This document shows positions 1-9,326 of a stretch of DNA of 64,000 bases, piece by piece. The stretch comes from Methylobacterium aquaticum (GTDB lineage: Bacteria > Pseudomonadota > Alphaproteobacteria > Rhizobiales > Beijerinckiaceae): assembly GCF_016804325.1 (NCBI RefSeq), contig NZ_CP043627.1:2307001-2371000 (forward strand). The letters are read 5' to 3'. The notes beneath the pieces are model-generated. The model was not told the DNA's origin and ran no database searches. It was given only the letters and a program-made list of their open reading frames with translations. A program made the position numbers and the translations under genes. The stretch's first letter is position 1; each line of letters opens with the position of its first letter.

Positions 1-830
1 ATCAGCGCCGCGACCGCGCCGCCCTCGCCGCCGGCCTGGAGGGTGCGCTCGGAGAAGAACACGTCGTGGTGGATGCCGATCGCCGCCAGATCCTCGCGGA
101 TCCGGTCCATCATCCGGTCGATGGCGAAGTCGCGCACCAGCGGCAGCCACTCGGAATCGGGCTTGTCGCGCAGCGTCTCGCCGTATTGCGCCTTCAAGGC
201 CTCGCCGACGGGCACGAGGTAGTCGCCCGGATAGAGGCCGTCCGGGATCGTGACCGTCTCGCCGAGCGCCTCGCGGTAGCGCAGGAAGGCCGAGCGGGCG
301 AGCACGTCGACCTGGGCGCCGGCATCGTTGATGTAGTACTCGCGCGTCACGTCGCGGCCGGCGGCGACCAGGAGGTTCGCCAGCGCGTCGCCGAACACCG
401 CGCCGCGGCCGTGGCCGACATGCATCGGCCCGGTCGGGTTGGCCGAGACGTACTCGACGTTGACCCCGCCGGGGACCGGCGCGCCGCGCCCGTAGGCCTC
501 GCCCTCGCGCAGGACCGCCCGGACCACCTCGGCGTAGATGGCGGGATCGAGCCGCAGGTTGATGAAGCCCGGTCCGGCGACGCTGGCTTCCGTCACCCGG
601 GGATCCGTGCGCAGGTCGGCGGCGAGCGCCTCGGCGAGCGCCTTCGGGTTGGTGCGCGCTTCCTTTGCCAGCACCAGGGCGGCGTTGGTGGCGAGGTCGC
701 CGTGGCTCGGGTCGCGCGGCGGCTCGACCACCACGCGGGCACGGTCCAGCCCCTCCGGCAGGGTGCCGGCGCGGGTGAGCGTCTCGAGCGCCTCGCCGAT
801 GCGGGCCTCGAAGGCGGCGAAGATGTTCAT
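1..830 (-). CDS. argS: Arginyl-tRNA synthetase, N-terminal part (runs off the left edge)
   Basis: Class I aminoacyl-tRNA synthetase that charges tRNA-Arg in the cytoplasm. The reading frame starts at an ATG at 830 ([18 protein letters not shown]) and is open to base 1, so about 276 residues are visible and the C-terminal part lies outside the window. The N-terminal additional domain typical of ArgS comes first. The catalytic domain follows with the sequence [20 protein letters not shown], which holds the HIGH-type signature (HVGH). The KMSKS region and anticodon-binding domain are not in view. It is transcribed away from serS, from which it is separated by a 424-bp gap carrying a long inverted repeat. 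Confidence 0.96.
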   Translation of the reverse strand, partial: MNIFAAFEARIGEALETLTRAGTLPEGLDRARVVVEPPRDPSHGDLATNAALVLAKEARTNPKALAEALAADLRTDPRVTEASVAGPGFINLRLDPAIYAEVVRAVLREGEAYGRGAPVPGGVNVEYVSANPTGPMHVGHGRGAVFGDALANLLVAAGRDVTREYYINDAGAQVDVLARSAFLRYREALGETVTIPDGLYPGDYLVPVGEALKAQYGETLRDKPDSEWLPLVRDFAIDRMMDRIREDLAAIGIHHDVFFSERTLQAGGEGGAVAAL

Positions 831-964
831 GCGTTGACCAGTTCTGCAAAGTTCGGGCCGGATCCGGTCGCGGGACCGTGACCGGCGCGCCGGGCTCTTC
901 TCACGCCGGGGCGGGCGGCTGCAAGCGGGGCGGCAAGGGACGCCCTCTTCGATATGAAAGCAAA

Positions 965-1086
965 GCGCTTCCCCTCCCCCTTGTGGGGAGGGGCTAGGGG
1001 TGGGGGTGGTGCAGGATTGAGTGCCGAGCCCTACGCGGCACCACCCCCACCCCTGACCCCTCCCCACAAGGGGGAGGGGAAAGCGC
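965..1086. repeat. Long inverted repeat, family A copy 1
   Basis: Two arms of 48 and 49 bases (965-1012 and 1038-1086) are almost perfect reverse complements, beginning GCGCTTTCCCCTCCCCC in one orientation, with a 25-base loop. The arms are C-rich on one side and G-rich on the other. A second copy with the same arm sequence is at 53781-53903. It lies in the 424-bp gap between argS and serS. I saw no gene in the rest of the gap. It could act as a bidirectional transcription stop or an RNA-stabilising hairpin; the function is unknown. Confidence 0.9.
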
Positions 1087-1254
1087 CTACCTTTTCAAGG
1101 AGTTGAATTAAAAGACCGACACGCGACCACCCGCGCGGTCCGCCGAACACCCCCGTTCACTCCCTTGTCGCCGCAGGGCCGATGCTGCAAAGCGTCCTCA
1201 CGTCACCGGCCGGATTCGCCGGCCCTGCAGAGACAGAACGATTCGGACCACGCC

Positions 1255-2571
1255 ATGCACGACATCCGGGCCATCCGCGACAACCCGGCCGCCTTCGACA
1301 AGGGCCTGACGAGCCGCGGGCTGGAGCCGCTTTCGGAGGAGCTGATCGCCCTCGACGACGCGCGCAAGGCCGCGATCTCGGCGGCGCAGGGCGCGCAGGA
1401 GAAGCGCAACGCCCTGTCGAAGGAGATCGGCGCGGCCAAGAAGGCGAAGGACGAGGCGCGGGCGCAAGAGCTGATGGCCGAGGTCGCCCGGCTGAAGGAA
1501 GAGGCGCCGGCCCTCGACGCGGCCGCCGATGCGGCGGGCAAGGCGCTCTCCGAGCGCCTGTCGGCGATTCCCAACATCCCGGGCCCCGACGTGCCGGAGG
1601 GCCGCGACGAGCACGGCAACGTCGAGAAGAGCCGGTTCGAGGGCCGCGGCCTCAGCGAGGACGGCCGCCAGCATTTCGAGCTCGGCGAGGCCATGGGCCT
1701 GATGGATTTCGAGACCGCGGCGAAGCTCTCGGGCTCGCGCTTCGTGGTGCTCAAAGGTCAGATCGCCCGGCTGGAGCGGGCGCTCGGCCAGTTCATGCTC
1801 GACCTGCATACGGGCGAGCACGGCTATACCGAGGTGGTGCCGCCGCTTCTCGTGCGCGACGAGGCGATGTTCGGCACGGCGCAATTGCCGAAGTTCCGCG
1901 ACGATCAGTTCGCCGCCGTCCAGGGCTCGCCCGAGATGGCGCAGGAGAGCGGTGCGCCGAATCGCTGGCTGATCCCGACCGCGGAAGTGCCGCTCACCAA
2001 CCTCGTGCGGGAATCGATCCTCTCCGAGGACGAGCTGCCGCTCCGCTTCACCGCCCTCACGCCCTGCTTCCGGGCCGAGGCCGGGGCGGCGGGCCGCGAC
2101 ACCCGCGGCATGCTGCGCCAGCACCAGTTCAGCAAGGTGGAGCTCGTCTCGATCACCGCGCCCGAGCGCTCGGCCGAGGAGCACGACCGGATGCTGGCTT
2201 GCGCCGAGGCCGTGCTGAAGCGCCTCGACATCCCGTTCCGGGTCGTCACGCTCTGCACCGGCGACATGGGCTTCGCCTCGACCAAGACCTACGACATCGA
2301 GGCCTGGCTGCCCGGCCAGAAGACCTATCGCGAGATCTCGTCCTGCTCGGTCTGCGGCGATTTCCAGGCCCGCCGGATGGAGGCGCGCTACCGCCCGAAG
2401 GAGGGCAAGGGCGTCCATTACGTCCACACCCTCAACGGCTCGGGCGTCGCGGTCGGCCGCGCGCTCATCGCCGTGATGGAGAACTACCAGAACCCCGACG
2501 GCAGCATCACGGTCCCGTCGGCCCTCGCGCCCTACATGGGCGGCCTCACCCGCATCGAAGGACACCGGTGA
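1255..2571 (+). CDS. serS: Seryl-tRNA synthetase
   Basis: Class II aminoacyl-tRNA synthetase that charges tRNA-Ser (and tRNA-Sec where present). The 438-residue protein starts at ATG 1255 ([18 protein letters not shown]), a typical SerRS N-terminus. An upstream in-frame start would only add a non-conserved extension. The N-terminal antiparallel coiled-coil arm that grips the tRNA long variable arm is visible as charged helices at roughly residues 25-105. The catalytic domain contains motif 2 ([20 protein letters not shown]) and motif 3 ([19 protein letters not shown]). Its stop overlaps the surE start by one base, so the two are translationally coupled. This serS-surE-pcm order is common in Alphaproteobacteria. 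Confidence 0.97.
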   Translation: MHDIRAIRDNPAAFDKGLTSRGLEPLSEELIALDDARKAAISAAQGAQEKRNALSKEIGAAKKAKDEARAQELMAEVARLKEEAPALDAAADAAGKALSERLSAIPNIPGPDVPEGRDEHGNVEKSRFEGRGLSEDGRQHFELGEAMGLMDFETAAKLSGSRFVVLKGQIARLERALGQFMLDLHTGEHGYTEVVPPLLVRDEAMFGTAQLPKFRDDQFAAVQGSPEMAQESGAPNRWLIPTAEVPLTNLVRESILSEDELPLRFTALTPCFRAEAGAAGRDTRGMLRQHQFSKVELVSITAPERSAEEHDRMLACAEAVLKRLDIPFRVVTLCTGDMGFASTKTYDIEAWLPGQKTYREISSCSVCGDFQARRMEARYRPKEGKGVHYVHTLNGSGVAVGRALIAVMENYQNPDGSITVPSALAPYMGGLTRIEGHR

Positions 2572-3332
2572 TGCGCATTCTCGTCACCAACGACGACGGC
2601 ATCCACGCGCCGGGCCTGCGCTGCCTGGAGGACATCGCCCGCGAACTCTCGGACGACGTCTGGGTCGTCGCGCCGGAGACCGACCAGAGCGGCGTGTCGC
2701 ACTCGCTGTCGCTCAACGATCCCCTGCGCCTGCGCCAGGCCGGCGAGAAGCGCTTTGCGGTGAAGGGCACGCCCTCCGACTGCATCATCATGGGCATCCG
2801 CCACCTGTTGAAGGATCACGGACCGGACCTCGTGCTCTCGGGCGTCAACCGCGGCCAGAACGTCGCCGAGGACGTGACCTATTCGGGCACCATCGCGGGT
2901 GCCATGGAGGCGACGATCCTCGGCGTGAAGGCGATCGCGCTGAGCCAGGCCTACGGCATCGGCGGGCGGGCCAACGTGAAGTGGCACACCGCCGCCCATC
3001 ACGGCGCCGCGGTGGTCCGGCGGGTCCTGGAGGTCGGGATCGAGCCCGGCATCCTGGTCAACGTCAACTTCCCGGATTGCGAGCCCGAGGACGTGAAGGG
3101 CATCGCGGTGGCGGCGCAGGGCGTGCGCAATCAGGCGCTGCTCTCGATCGACGAGCGGGTCGATGGGCGCGGCAACCCGTATTTCTGGCTCGCCTTCGCC
3201 AAGGCGCGGTTCGAGCCGGGCCACGGCACCGACCTGAAGGCGATCGCCGACGGCAACATCTCGATCACCCCCCTGCGCCTCGACCTCACCGACGAGCCGA
3301 CGCTGACGCGCTTCGCCCAAGCCTTCACATGA
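2571..3332 (+). CDS. surE: 5'/3'-nucleotidase SurE
   Basis: Survival protein SurE, a metal-dependent phosphatase acting on nucleoside 5'- and 3'-monophosphates (and short polyphosphate in some species) in the cytoplasm. The 253-residue protein begins [16 protein letters not shown]. The DD pair (residues 8-9) is the metal-binding signature. The conserved serine appears in the [10 protein letters not shown] segment near residue 43, and the SGVNRGQN motif near residue 96 supplies the conserved asparagine. The length matches the family. It overlaps serS by one base upstream and adjoins pcm downstream, the classical surE-pcm-nlpD arrangement linked to stress survival. Confidence 0.97.
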   Translation: MRILVTNDDGIHAPGLRCLEDIARELSDDVWVVAPETDQSGVSHSLSLNDPLRLRQAGEKRFAVKGTPSDCIIMGIRHLLKDHGPDLVLSGVNRGQNVAEDVTYSGTIAGAMEATILGVKAIALSQAYGIGGRANVKWHTAAHHGAAVVRRVLEVGIEPGILVNVNFPDCEPEDVKGIAVAAQGVRNQALLSIDERVDGRGNPYFWLAFAKARFEPGHGTDLKAIADGNISITPLRLDLTDEPTLTRFAQAFT

Positions 3333-4049
3333 GTGCCTTCAAGTGAGTGCCTTCGCGTGACCGACGAGAGCGAGCCGGACGCCTCCGGACCTGACGGTGC
3401 CGGGGAATCGTCCGGCGCGGTCGAGACCGCGGCCTTCGTGCTGGGCCTGCGCGCCCGCGGGGTGCGCGACGCCGCGGTGCTCGGCGCGATGGAGCGGGTG
3501 CCGCGGGAGGCCTTCGCGCCGCTCGCCTTCCGCGACCTGGCGCGCCGCGACATCGCCCTGCCGCTGCCCTGCGGCCAGACCATGACGGCGCCGAGCGTCA
3601 TCGCCACGATGCTGGCGGCGCTCAACGTGCAGGGCGCCCGGGTGCTCGAGATCGGCACCGGCTCGGGCTACGCCACGGCCCTGCTGCTGCGTCTCGGGGC
3701 CGCCGAGGTGGTCAGCCTGGAGCGCTACGCCACGCTCGCCCGCAACGCCCGCTCGCGCCTCGACGCGCTCGGCTTCGGCGCCGCGATGGTCGGCCTCGCC
3801 GATGGCTGCGCCCCGCCGGAGGAGGCCGGCAGCTTCGACCGCATCCTGGTCAACGGTTCGCTCCGCGACGTGCCCGCAACGCTGATCGAGCGCCTGAACC
3901 CGGGCGGGCGCCTCGTCGGGGCGATCGGCACGCCGGCCGGCCCCCGCCTCGTCGCCATCGCGCAGGAGGCCGACGGCCCGTGGCGGCAGGTGCGCGAGAC
4001 GCCCCTGCGCATCGCTCCGCTGACCCCGGGCCTGGCGGCCGTGCTCTGA
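3333..4049 (+). CDS. pcm: Protein-L-isoaspartate O-methyltransferase
   Basis: SAM-dependent methyltransferase that starts repair of isoaspartyl residues in damaged proteins. The Rossmann motif I is VLEIGTGSGYATALLLRL, preceded by the PCGQTMTAPSVIATML substrate segment that replaces the more usual TISQPYIVALM. The start is uncertain. In-frame GTG codons are at 3333 (directly after the surE stop) and at 3357 (MTDESEPDASGPDG). The second, giving 230 residues, is nearer the family length. The junction contains a 14-base near-perfect tandem duplication (GAGTGCCTTCAAGT / GAGTGCCTTCGCGT). No clear Shine-Dalgarno sequence separates the options. An ATG overlapping the surE stop at 3329 is out of frame and closes after five codons. 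Confidence 0.92.
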   Translation: MPSSECLRVTDESEPDASGPDGAGESSGAVETAAFVLGLRARGVRDAAVLGAMERVPREAFAPLAFRDLARRDIALPLPCGQTMTAPSVIATMLAALNVQGARVLEIGTGSGYATALLLRLGAAEVVSLERYATLARNARSRLDALGFGAAMVGLADGCAPPEEAGSFDRILVNGSLRDVPATLIERLNPGGRLVGAIGTPAGPRLVAIAQEADGPWRQVRETPLRIAPLTPGLAAVL

Positions 4050-4189
4050 CGCACCCGCCCGACCCTCGACCTATCTAGGCCGGAATCCGGCCCTCAGGGT
4101 GAAGCCCCGACGCCGCCCCGAAACGGAAGCTTAACCTGAATCCGCTTTGAATCCACCTCATACGGTTGCGTGGATGTACGGGTGCGTCG

Positions 4190-5817
4190 ATGCCGGAACG
4201 CGGGACAGGCAAGGGGATGCGGGCGCTGTCGCGCTTCGCCCTCATCGGGCTGATCGGGGGCGCGTCTGCGGCCTGCAGCACCGATGCGGTGCGGCTCGAC
4301 CCGTTCTCGAACCCGTTCTCATCGAGTGCGAGCGGGGATCCGGGTGCCACCGGCAGCCTTCCCGACGCGGGGGCGGTGGCGCCGGCGGTGCGCTCGACGC
4401 CGATCCAGTCGCGGCCGCTCTCGGCCCCGCTGGCGGCCGCGCCGCTGTCGAACCGCCAGGTCTCGGCGCCGGTGCTGACGCCCCGCGTCGCGGCTGCGGC
4501 CCCGGTGACCGGCGGCCCGGCCGGCTGGTCGGCCGCGGGCGGCACCACCATCACGGTCGGCGCCAATGACAGCCTGAACCAGATGTCGACCCGCTTCGGC
4601 GTGCCCGCCGCCGCGATCCTCCAGGCCAACGGCCTGTCGAGCGCCGCGCAGGTCACCGCCGGCCGCCAGATCGTGATCCCGGTCTATCACGCCAACGGCG
4701 CACCGGCGATGAGCGCCCGCGCCGTGCCGGCCGCGCCCGCCCCCGGATTCCGGTTGCCGAGACCCGTCCGGCCGAGCCGGTGCGCCGGGTCGCCGAGGTC
4801 GCGCCCCGGCCCGAGCCCGTCCGCCGCGAGCCCCCGCGGCGCGAGCCCGAGCCGGAGCCGGCCCCCGAGCCGGTCCGCAAGGTCCGTCCGGGCCAGGCCG
4901 AGGCGAAGCCCGTGGCGCCCGCCGCCGCCGAACGCGCCGCCAAGCTCAACTCGCGCAAGCCCGAGCCGCGCGAGGAGGAGCGGGTCGCCGCCAAGCCGCA
5001 GCGGCCTGAGCCGAAGCCCGTCGCCAAGGTGGCCGCGCGCCAGCAGGACGACGAGGATGAGACGGTGGCGGCCAAGCCGCACAAGCCGGAGCCGAAGGCC
5101 GCCGCCAAGGCCGAGCACAAGCCCGAGCCGAAGAAGGTGGAGGCGAAGAAGCCCGAGCCGCAGGTCGCCGAGAAGGTGAAGCCCGAGGTCAGGAAGGTCG
5201 CCGAGGCGGTCAAGCCCGAGCCGAAGAAGCCCGAGCCCAAGAAGGCGGAGGTGAAGCAGGCCGAGGTGAAGAAGCCGGAGCCCAAGGTCGCCGAGGCGCC
5301 CAAGCCCGAGCCCAAGAAGGTCGCGGAGGTGAAGCCCGCGCCGAAGCCCGAGCCGGTGAAGCCGGTGAAGGTCGCGGCCCTGCCCGAGAAGGCGCCCGAG
5401 CCGGCCCCGGCTCCGGCCGTCGCCCCGGCGGCGCCCGCGCCCGATCCGCAATCGAGCTTCCGCTGGCCGGCCCGCGGCCGGGTGATCTCCGGTTACGGCT
5501 CGAGCGGCAACGAAGGCATCAACATCGCGGTGCCCGAGGGCACCCCGGTGAAGGCGGCAGAGGAGGGCACGGTGGCCTATGCCGGCAGCGACGTGAAGGG
5601 CTACGGCAAGCTGGTGCTGGTGCGCCACTCCAACGGCTACGTCTCGGCCTACGCCCATAACGGCGAGATCGACGTGCGCCCCGGCGAGAAGGTGAAGCGC
5701 GGCCAGACCATCGCCAAGTCCGGCGCGTCGGGCAACGTCACCTCGCCGCAGCTCCACTTCGAGATCCGCAAGGGCGCGACCCCGGTCGATCCGGTGCCGC
5801 ACCTGGCGAGCAACTGA
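4190..5817 (+). pseudogene. LysM / degenerate M23 (NlpD-type) envelope protein, frame broken once
   Basis: The 5' frame from ATG 4190 gives a hydrophobic lipoprotein-like signal ending SAAC, then a LysM peptidoglycan-binding domain (4540-4685). The 3' frame, open to 5817, gives a long Lys-Pro-Glu repeat linker and a C-terminal M23 domain starting RWPARGRVISGYGS. The two frames join at the C-run 4740-4744. Adding one C gives a single 542-residue protein. The M23 core keeps SAYAHN and LHFEIR histidines, but the first zinc-ligand segment (HxGxD in active enzymes) reads NEGINI. It therefore looks like a non-catalytic NlpD/EnvC-type amidase activator. Its position after surE-pcm matches nlpD. The break is more likely a sequencing error than true decay (see findings). 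Confidence 0.88.
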
Positions 5818-5841
5818 CATTCGATCAGGCTGAGAGGGGAG

Positions 5842-5868
5842 GCGGGGCGCGCGAGCGTCCCGCTTTTT
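5842..5868 (+). terminator. Rho-independent terminator of the surE-pcm-nlpD cluster
   Basis: A nine-base stem (GCGGGGCGC / GCGTCCCGC, one G-T pair) with loop GCGA is followed directly by TTTTT, 25 bases after the stop codon. It is well placed to end the serS-surE-pcm-LysM/M23 transcript. Confidence 0.75.
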
Positions 5869-5929
5869 CGTGTTCAGGGTCGGCTCGAGAGTTCCCCTGG
5901 AAACTCGTGCGCGCCCGATCGTGTCCACA

Positions 5930-6051
5930 ACCTCATCCTGAGGTGCGACCAACGGGAGCCTCGAAGGAGGGCTCCAGTTCGCTCGGAGACTTCTGGAGCC
6001 CTCCTTCGAGGTCAGTCGATCTTCGATCGACCAACACCTCAGGACGAGGTC
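5930..6051. repeat. Long inverted repeat, family B copy 1
   Basis: The outer arms read CCTCATCCTGAGGTG and CACCTCAGGACGAGG. An inner arm pair, GAGCCTCGAAGGAGGGCTCC and its complement, encloses a short loop. The 3' side also carries GTCAGTCGATCTTCGATCGA. A second copy is at 30657-30806. It lies between two gene ends (nlpD-type and DUF815, convergent), a typical site for such elements. Function unknown. Confidence 0.88.
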
Positions 6052-6090
6052 GCGGGTGGGATATGACGATGTCTGCGCGTCTGAGGATCT

Positions 6091-6984
6091 TCAGTCCAGC
6101 CGCTGCCCCAGCCGCCCGGCGAGATCCTGGATGTACTGGAACGCCGTCCGGCCCGACCGCGCCCCGCGGGTGGTCGACCATTCCAGCGCCTCGGCCCGCA
6201 GCCGCTCCGGTTCGAGCGTGAGTCCGTAGCGCGCCACGTAGGCGTCGATCATCGCCAGGTACTCGTCCTGGGTGCATTTGTGGAAGCCGAGCCAGAGGCC
6301 GAACCGGTCCGACAGCGAGACCTTCTCCTCCACCGCCTCGCCCGGGTTGATCGCCGTCGAGCGCTCGTTCTCCATCATGTCGCGGGGAAGCAAGTGGCGC
6401 CGGTTCGAGGTGGCGTAGAAGATCACGTTGTCGGGCCGGCCCTCGATGCCGCCGTCGAGCGCCGCCTTGAGCGACTTGTACGAGGTATCCTCGGCATCGA
6501 AGGACAGGTCGTCGCAGAACACCACGAAGCGGTGCGGGTCCGGCCGCAGCCAGCCCATCAGGGCCGGCAGGCCCTCGATGTCCTCGCGGTGGATCTCGAC
6601 CAGCTTCAGCGGCCGTTTGATCGACAGCGCATCGAGCTTGGCGTTGATCTCGGCATGGACCGCCTTGACCAGCGACGACTTGCCCATGCCGCGGGCGCCC
6701 CAGAGCAGGGCGTTGTTGGCCGGCAGGCCGCGGGCGAAGCGCTCGGTGTTGTCGAACAGGATGTCGCGCATCCGGTCGATGCCGCGCAACAGGCCCATCT
6801 CGACCCGGTTGACCCGCGGCACCGGCTGGAGCCGGCCTTCCGGCTGCCACACGAAGGCGTCGGCCGCCGCGAAGTCGGGGCCGGGGCGCGCCGGCGGGGC
6901 GCTGCGCTCCAGGGCCGCGGCGATGCGCAGCAGGACGGGAAGCAGGTCGGTCTCGGACGGGGAGGGGGGTGTCGGGTCGGTCAT
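6091..6984 (-). CDS. DUF815 AAA-type ATP-binding protein
   Basis: A 297-residue predicted P-loop ATPase of the DUF815 family, whose biochemical role is not established. The start is ATG 6984 (MTDPTPPSPSETDLLPVLLR); further upstream the frame overlaps the yajC promoter region and looks non-coding. The Walker A motif is WGARGMGKSSLVKA, followed by a Walker B-like VVFCDDLSFD and a sensor-like FYATSNRRHLLP. These match the family consensus that separates it from ordinary AAA proteins. It is transcribed away from yajC, with 234 bp between them, and faces the nlpD-type gene. Confidence 0.93.
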   Translation of the reverse strand: MTDPTPPSPSETDLLPVLLRIAAALERSAPPARPGPDFAAADAFVWQPEGRLQPVPRVNRVEMGLLRGIDRMRDILFDNTERFARGLPANNALLWGARGMGKSSLVKAVHAEINAKLDALSIKRPLKLVEIHREDIEGLPALMGWLRPDPHRFVVFCDDLSFDAEDTSYKSLKAALDGGIEGRPDNVIFYATSNRRHLLPRDMMENERSTAINPGEAVEEKVSLSDRFGLWLGFHKCTQDEYLAMIDAYVARYGLTLEPERLRAEALEWSTTRGARSGRTAFQYIQDLAGRLGQRLD

Positions 6985-7218
6985 CGCGGGTAAACGGGCT
7001 CCTTGCGCAGGGGCGGACGTGCGGGTGGCGCCTCTTAATCCCAAGCCCCACGGGCGAAAACCCCGAGGCGCCACGGACGAAACCCCGCCGGGATCGGACG
7101 GGAGAGAGCCGGTCCCCGACGTTGCTTTCGGGTCGTCCGTGGCTATAGTCCGCGCGCTTTTGCAAGGCCGGCGGGGACCCGCCCGGCCCGTTTTCGTCTT
7201 GTTCGGGAGACCTCGAGA

Positions 7219-7548
7219 GTGATCACGCCCGCCTTCGCGCAGGGAGCCGGGATGTCCGGCGGCACGGACATCCTCGTGCAGGTCGTCCCCTTCATCCTGA
7301 TCTTCGTGATCATGTACTTCCTGATCCTGCGCCCGCAGCAGCGCCGCGCCAAGGAGCACCAGGACATGATCAAGAACGTGCGCCGCGGCGACACCGTGGT
7401 GACCACCGGCGGCATCGTCGGCCGGGTCACCAAGGTGACCGAGGCCCCGGAGATCGAGGTCGAGATCGCCCCGAACGTCAACGTCAAGGTCGTCCGCGGC
7501 ATGATCTCCGAGGTCCGGGCCAAGGGCGAGCCGGTCAAGGCCGCCTGA
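7219..7548 (+). CDS. yajC: Sec translocase accessory subunit YajC
   Basis: Small inner-membrane protein of the SecDF-YajC complex that assists SecYEG. The 109-residue protein starts at GTG 7219. It has one transmembrane helix (VVPFILIFVIMYFLILRPQQ, about residues 22-41) followed by the hallmark RPQQRRAKEHQ and a basic cytosolic domain with GDTVVTTGGIVGRV. It is the first gene of the yajC-secD-secF cluster and is 86 bp upstream of secD. Confidence 0.97.
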   Translation: MITPAFAQGAGMSGGTDILVQVVPFILIFVIMYFLILRPQQRRAKEHQDMIKNVRRGDTVVTTGGIVGRVTKVTEAPEIEVEIAPNVNVKVVRGMISEVRAKGEPVKAA

Positions 7549-7634
7549 GACTTCGCCTGACGCAAGGGAGAGGCCCGGACGAAGGCGCCGGGCCGCCCTA
7601 TCTCACACATTCGAGACCGGTTGGGACGCCGCGG

Positions 7635-9242
7635 ATGCTCCGTATTTCCACCACGAAGGCCGTCGCGACGCTCGCCGTGATCCTGGTCGGCCTGATGCTC
7701 GCCGTGCCGAGCTTCTTCACGGCCGAGCAGCGCAAGGGCTTCATCGCCGGGCTGCCGTCCTGGTTCCCGACCTGGATCGTGCCGACCCGCGCCATCGTGC
7801 TCGGCCTCGACCTCCAGGGCGGTTCGCAGATCGTGCTCGAGGTCGACCGCAACGACCTCGCGCGGAGCATGGCCGAGGGCCTGCGCGACGACGTGCGCCA
7901 GGCGCTGCGCGAGGCCGGTGTGCAGGCCTCCGGCGGGATCCAGCTGCTGCCCCGCGGCGTGCAGCTGCGCATCACCGACGAGGCCGCCCGCGCCAAGGCG
8001 ATTCCGAAGCTGCAGGCCCTGTCGCAGCCGGTCACCGACGCGACCCTGGGCCAGACCGGCGCCCGCACCCTCGACCTGCGCGAGGAGCCGAACGGCCTGA
8101 TCCAGCTCGCCTTCTCCGATGCCGGCTTCAACGCCCGGGTGCGCCGCGCGGTGACCCAGGCGATCGAGGTGATCCGCCGCCGCGTCGATCTCGGCGGCAC
8201 CACCGAGCCGTCGATCCAGCAGCAGGGCGCCGACCGCATCCTGGTCCAGGTCCCGGGGCTCCAGGACCCGGCCCGGCTCGAGGAGCAGCTCGGCAAGACC
8301 GCCAAGCTCACCTTCCGCATGCTCGCCGACAGCCCGGCCGGCGACGTCGACATGCTGCCCTCCAAGGACGCCAACGGCCAGAAGGTGCCGGTGGAGCGCC
8401 GGGTGCTCGCCGACGGCGCCGACCTGACCGACGCCCAGCCGGGCTTCGACCAGAAGTCGAACGAGCCGATCGTCAACTTCAAGTTCAACCTGCGCGGCGC
8501 GCAGAAATTCGGCCAGGCGACGAGCGAGAATGTCGGCCGGGCGCTGGCGATCGTCCTCGACAACGAGGTCGTGTCGGCCCCCCGCATCCTGCAGCCGATC
8601 ACCGGCGGGCAGGGCCAGATCTCGGGCCGGTTCACGGTCCAGCAGGCCAACGACCTCTCGGTGCTGCTGCGCGCCGGCGCCCTGCCGGCCAAGCTCACCG
8701 TGATCGAGCGCCGGACCGTCGGCCCGGGCCTCGGCCGCGACTCGATCGAGGCCGGCAAGAACGCCACCATCGTGGCGACGATCCTCGTCGTCGTGCTGAT
8801 GTTCGCGGCCTACGGCGTGTTCGGCCTGTTCGCCAACATCGCGCTGCTGGTCCATGTCGGCCTGATCCTCGGCCTGATGTCGGTGCTGGAGGCCACGATG
8901 ACGCTGCCGGGCATCGCCGGCATCGTGCTCACCATCGGCACCGCGGTCGACTCCAACGTGCTGATCTACGAGCGCGTGCGCGAGGAGGTGCGGGCCGGCC
9001 GCTCGATCCCCTCGGCGCTGCAGGCGGGCTTCGACCGCGCCTTCGCCACCATCGTGGATTCCAACTCCACCATGGCGATCGCCGCGGTGATCCTGTTCTT
9101 CCTCGGCTCGGGGCCGGTGCGCGGCTTCGCGGTGGTGTTCATCCTCGGCATCCTGACCACGGTCATCACCGCCGTGACCCTGACCCGTATGATGATCGCC
9201 CTGTGGTACCAGCGCCTGCGGCCCAAGACCCTGCCGATCTAA
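7635..9242 (+). CDS. secD: Protein translocase subunit SecD
   Basis: Inner-membrane RND-type subunit that uses the proton gradient to pull exported proteins across the membrane. The 535-residue protein has an N-terminal helix, then the GLDLQGGSQ motif (D1), a large periplasmic P1 domain (roughly residues 75-370), and a C-terminal five-helix bundle containing GIVLTIGTAVDSNVLIYERV and the DSNSTMAIAAVILFFLGSGP segment. The length and motif order are standard. secF follows after 84 bp. Confidence 0.97.
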   Translation: MLRISTTKAVATLAVILVGLMLAVPSFFTAEQRKGFIAGLPSWFPTWIVPTRAIVLGLDLQGGSQIVLEVDRNDLARSMAEGLRDDVRQALREAGVQASGGIQLLPRGVQLRITDEAARAKAIPKLQALSQPVTDATLGQTGARTLDLREEPNGLIQLAFSDAGFNARVRRAVTQAIEVIRRRVDLGGTTEPSIQQQGADRILVQVPGLQDPARLEEQLGKTAKLTFRMLADSPAGDVDMLPSKDANGQKVPVERRVLADGADLTDAQPGFDQKSNEPIVNFKFNLRGAQKFGQATSENVGRALAIVLDNEVVSAPRILQPITGGQGQISGRFTVQQANDLSVLLRAGALPAKLTVIERRTVGPGLGRDSIEAGKNATIVATILVVVLMFAAYGVFGLFANIALLVHVGLILGLMSVLEATMTLPGIAGIVLTIGTAVDSNVLIYERVREEVRAGRSIPSALQAGFDRAFATIVDSNSTMAIAAVILFFLGSGPVRGFAVVFILGILTTVITAVTLTRMMIALWYQRLRPKTLPI

Positions 9243-9326
9243 GGCTTCGACGGGCGGTCCTCGCGACCGCCCGGACCTGCGCTGCGCTCCGAGGGGCGCG
9301 CCGACACACCCTTTTCGAGACCGACG

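Noticed and set aside
4740..4760. Programmed -1 frameshift to explain the LysM/M23 split.
   Set aside because: No slippery heptamer or downstream pseudoknot is evident, and the same one-base deficit appears in five unrelated genes.
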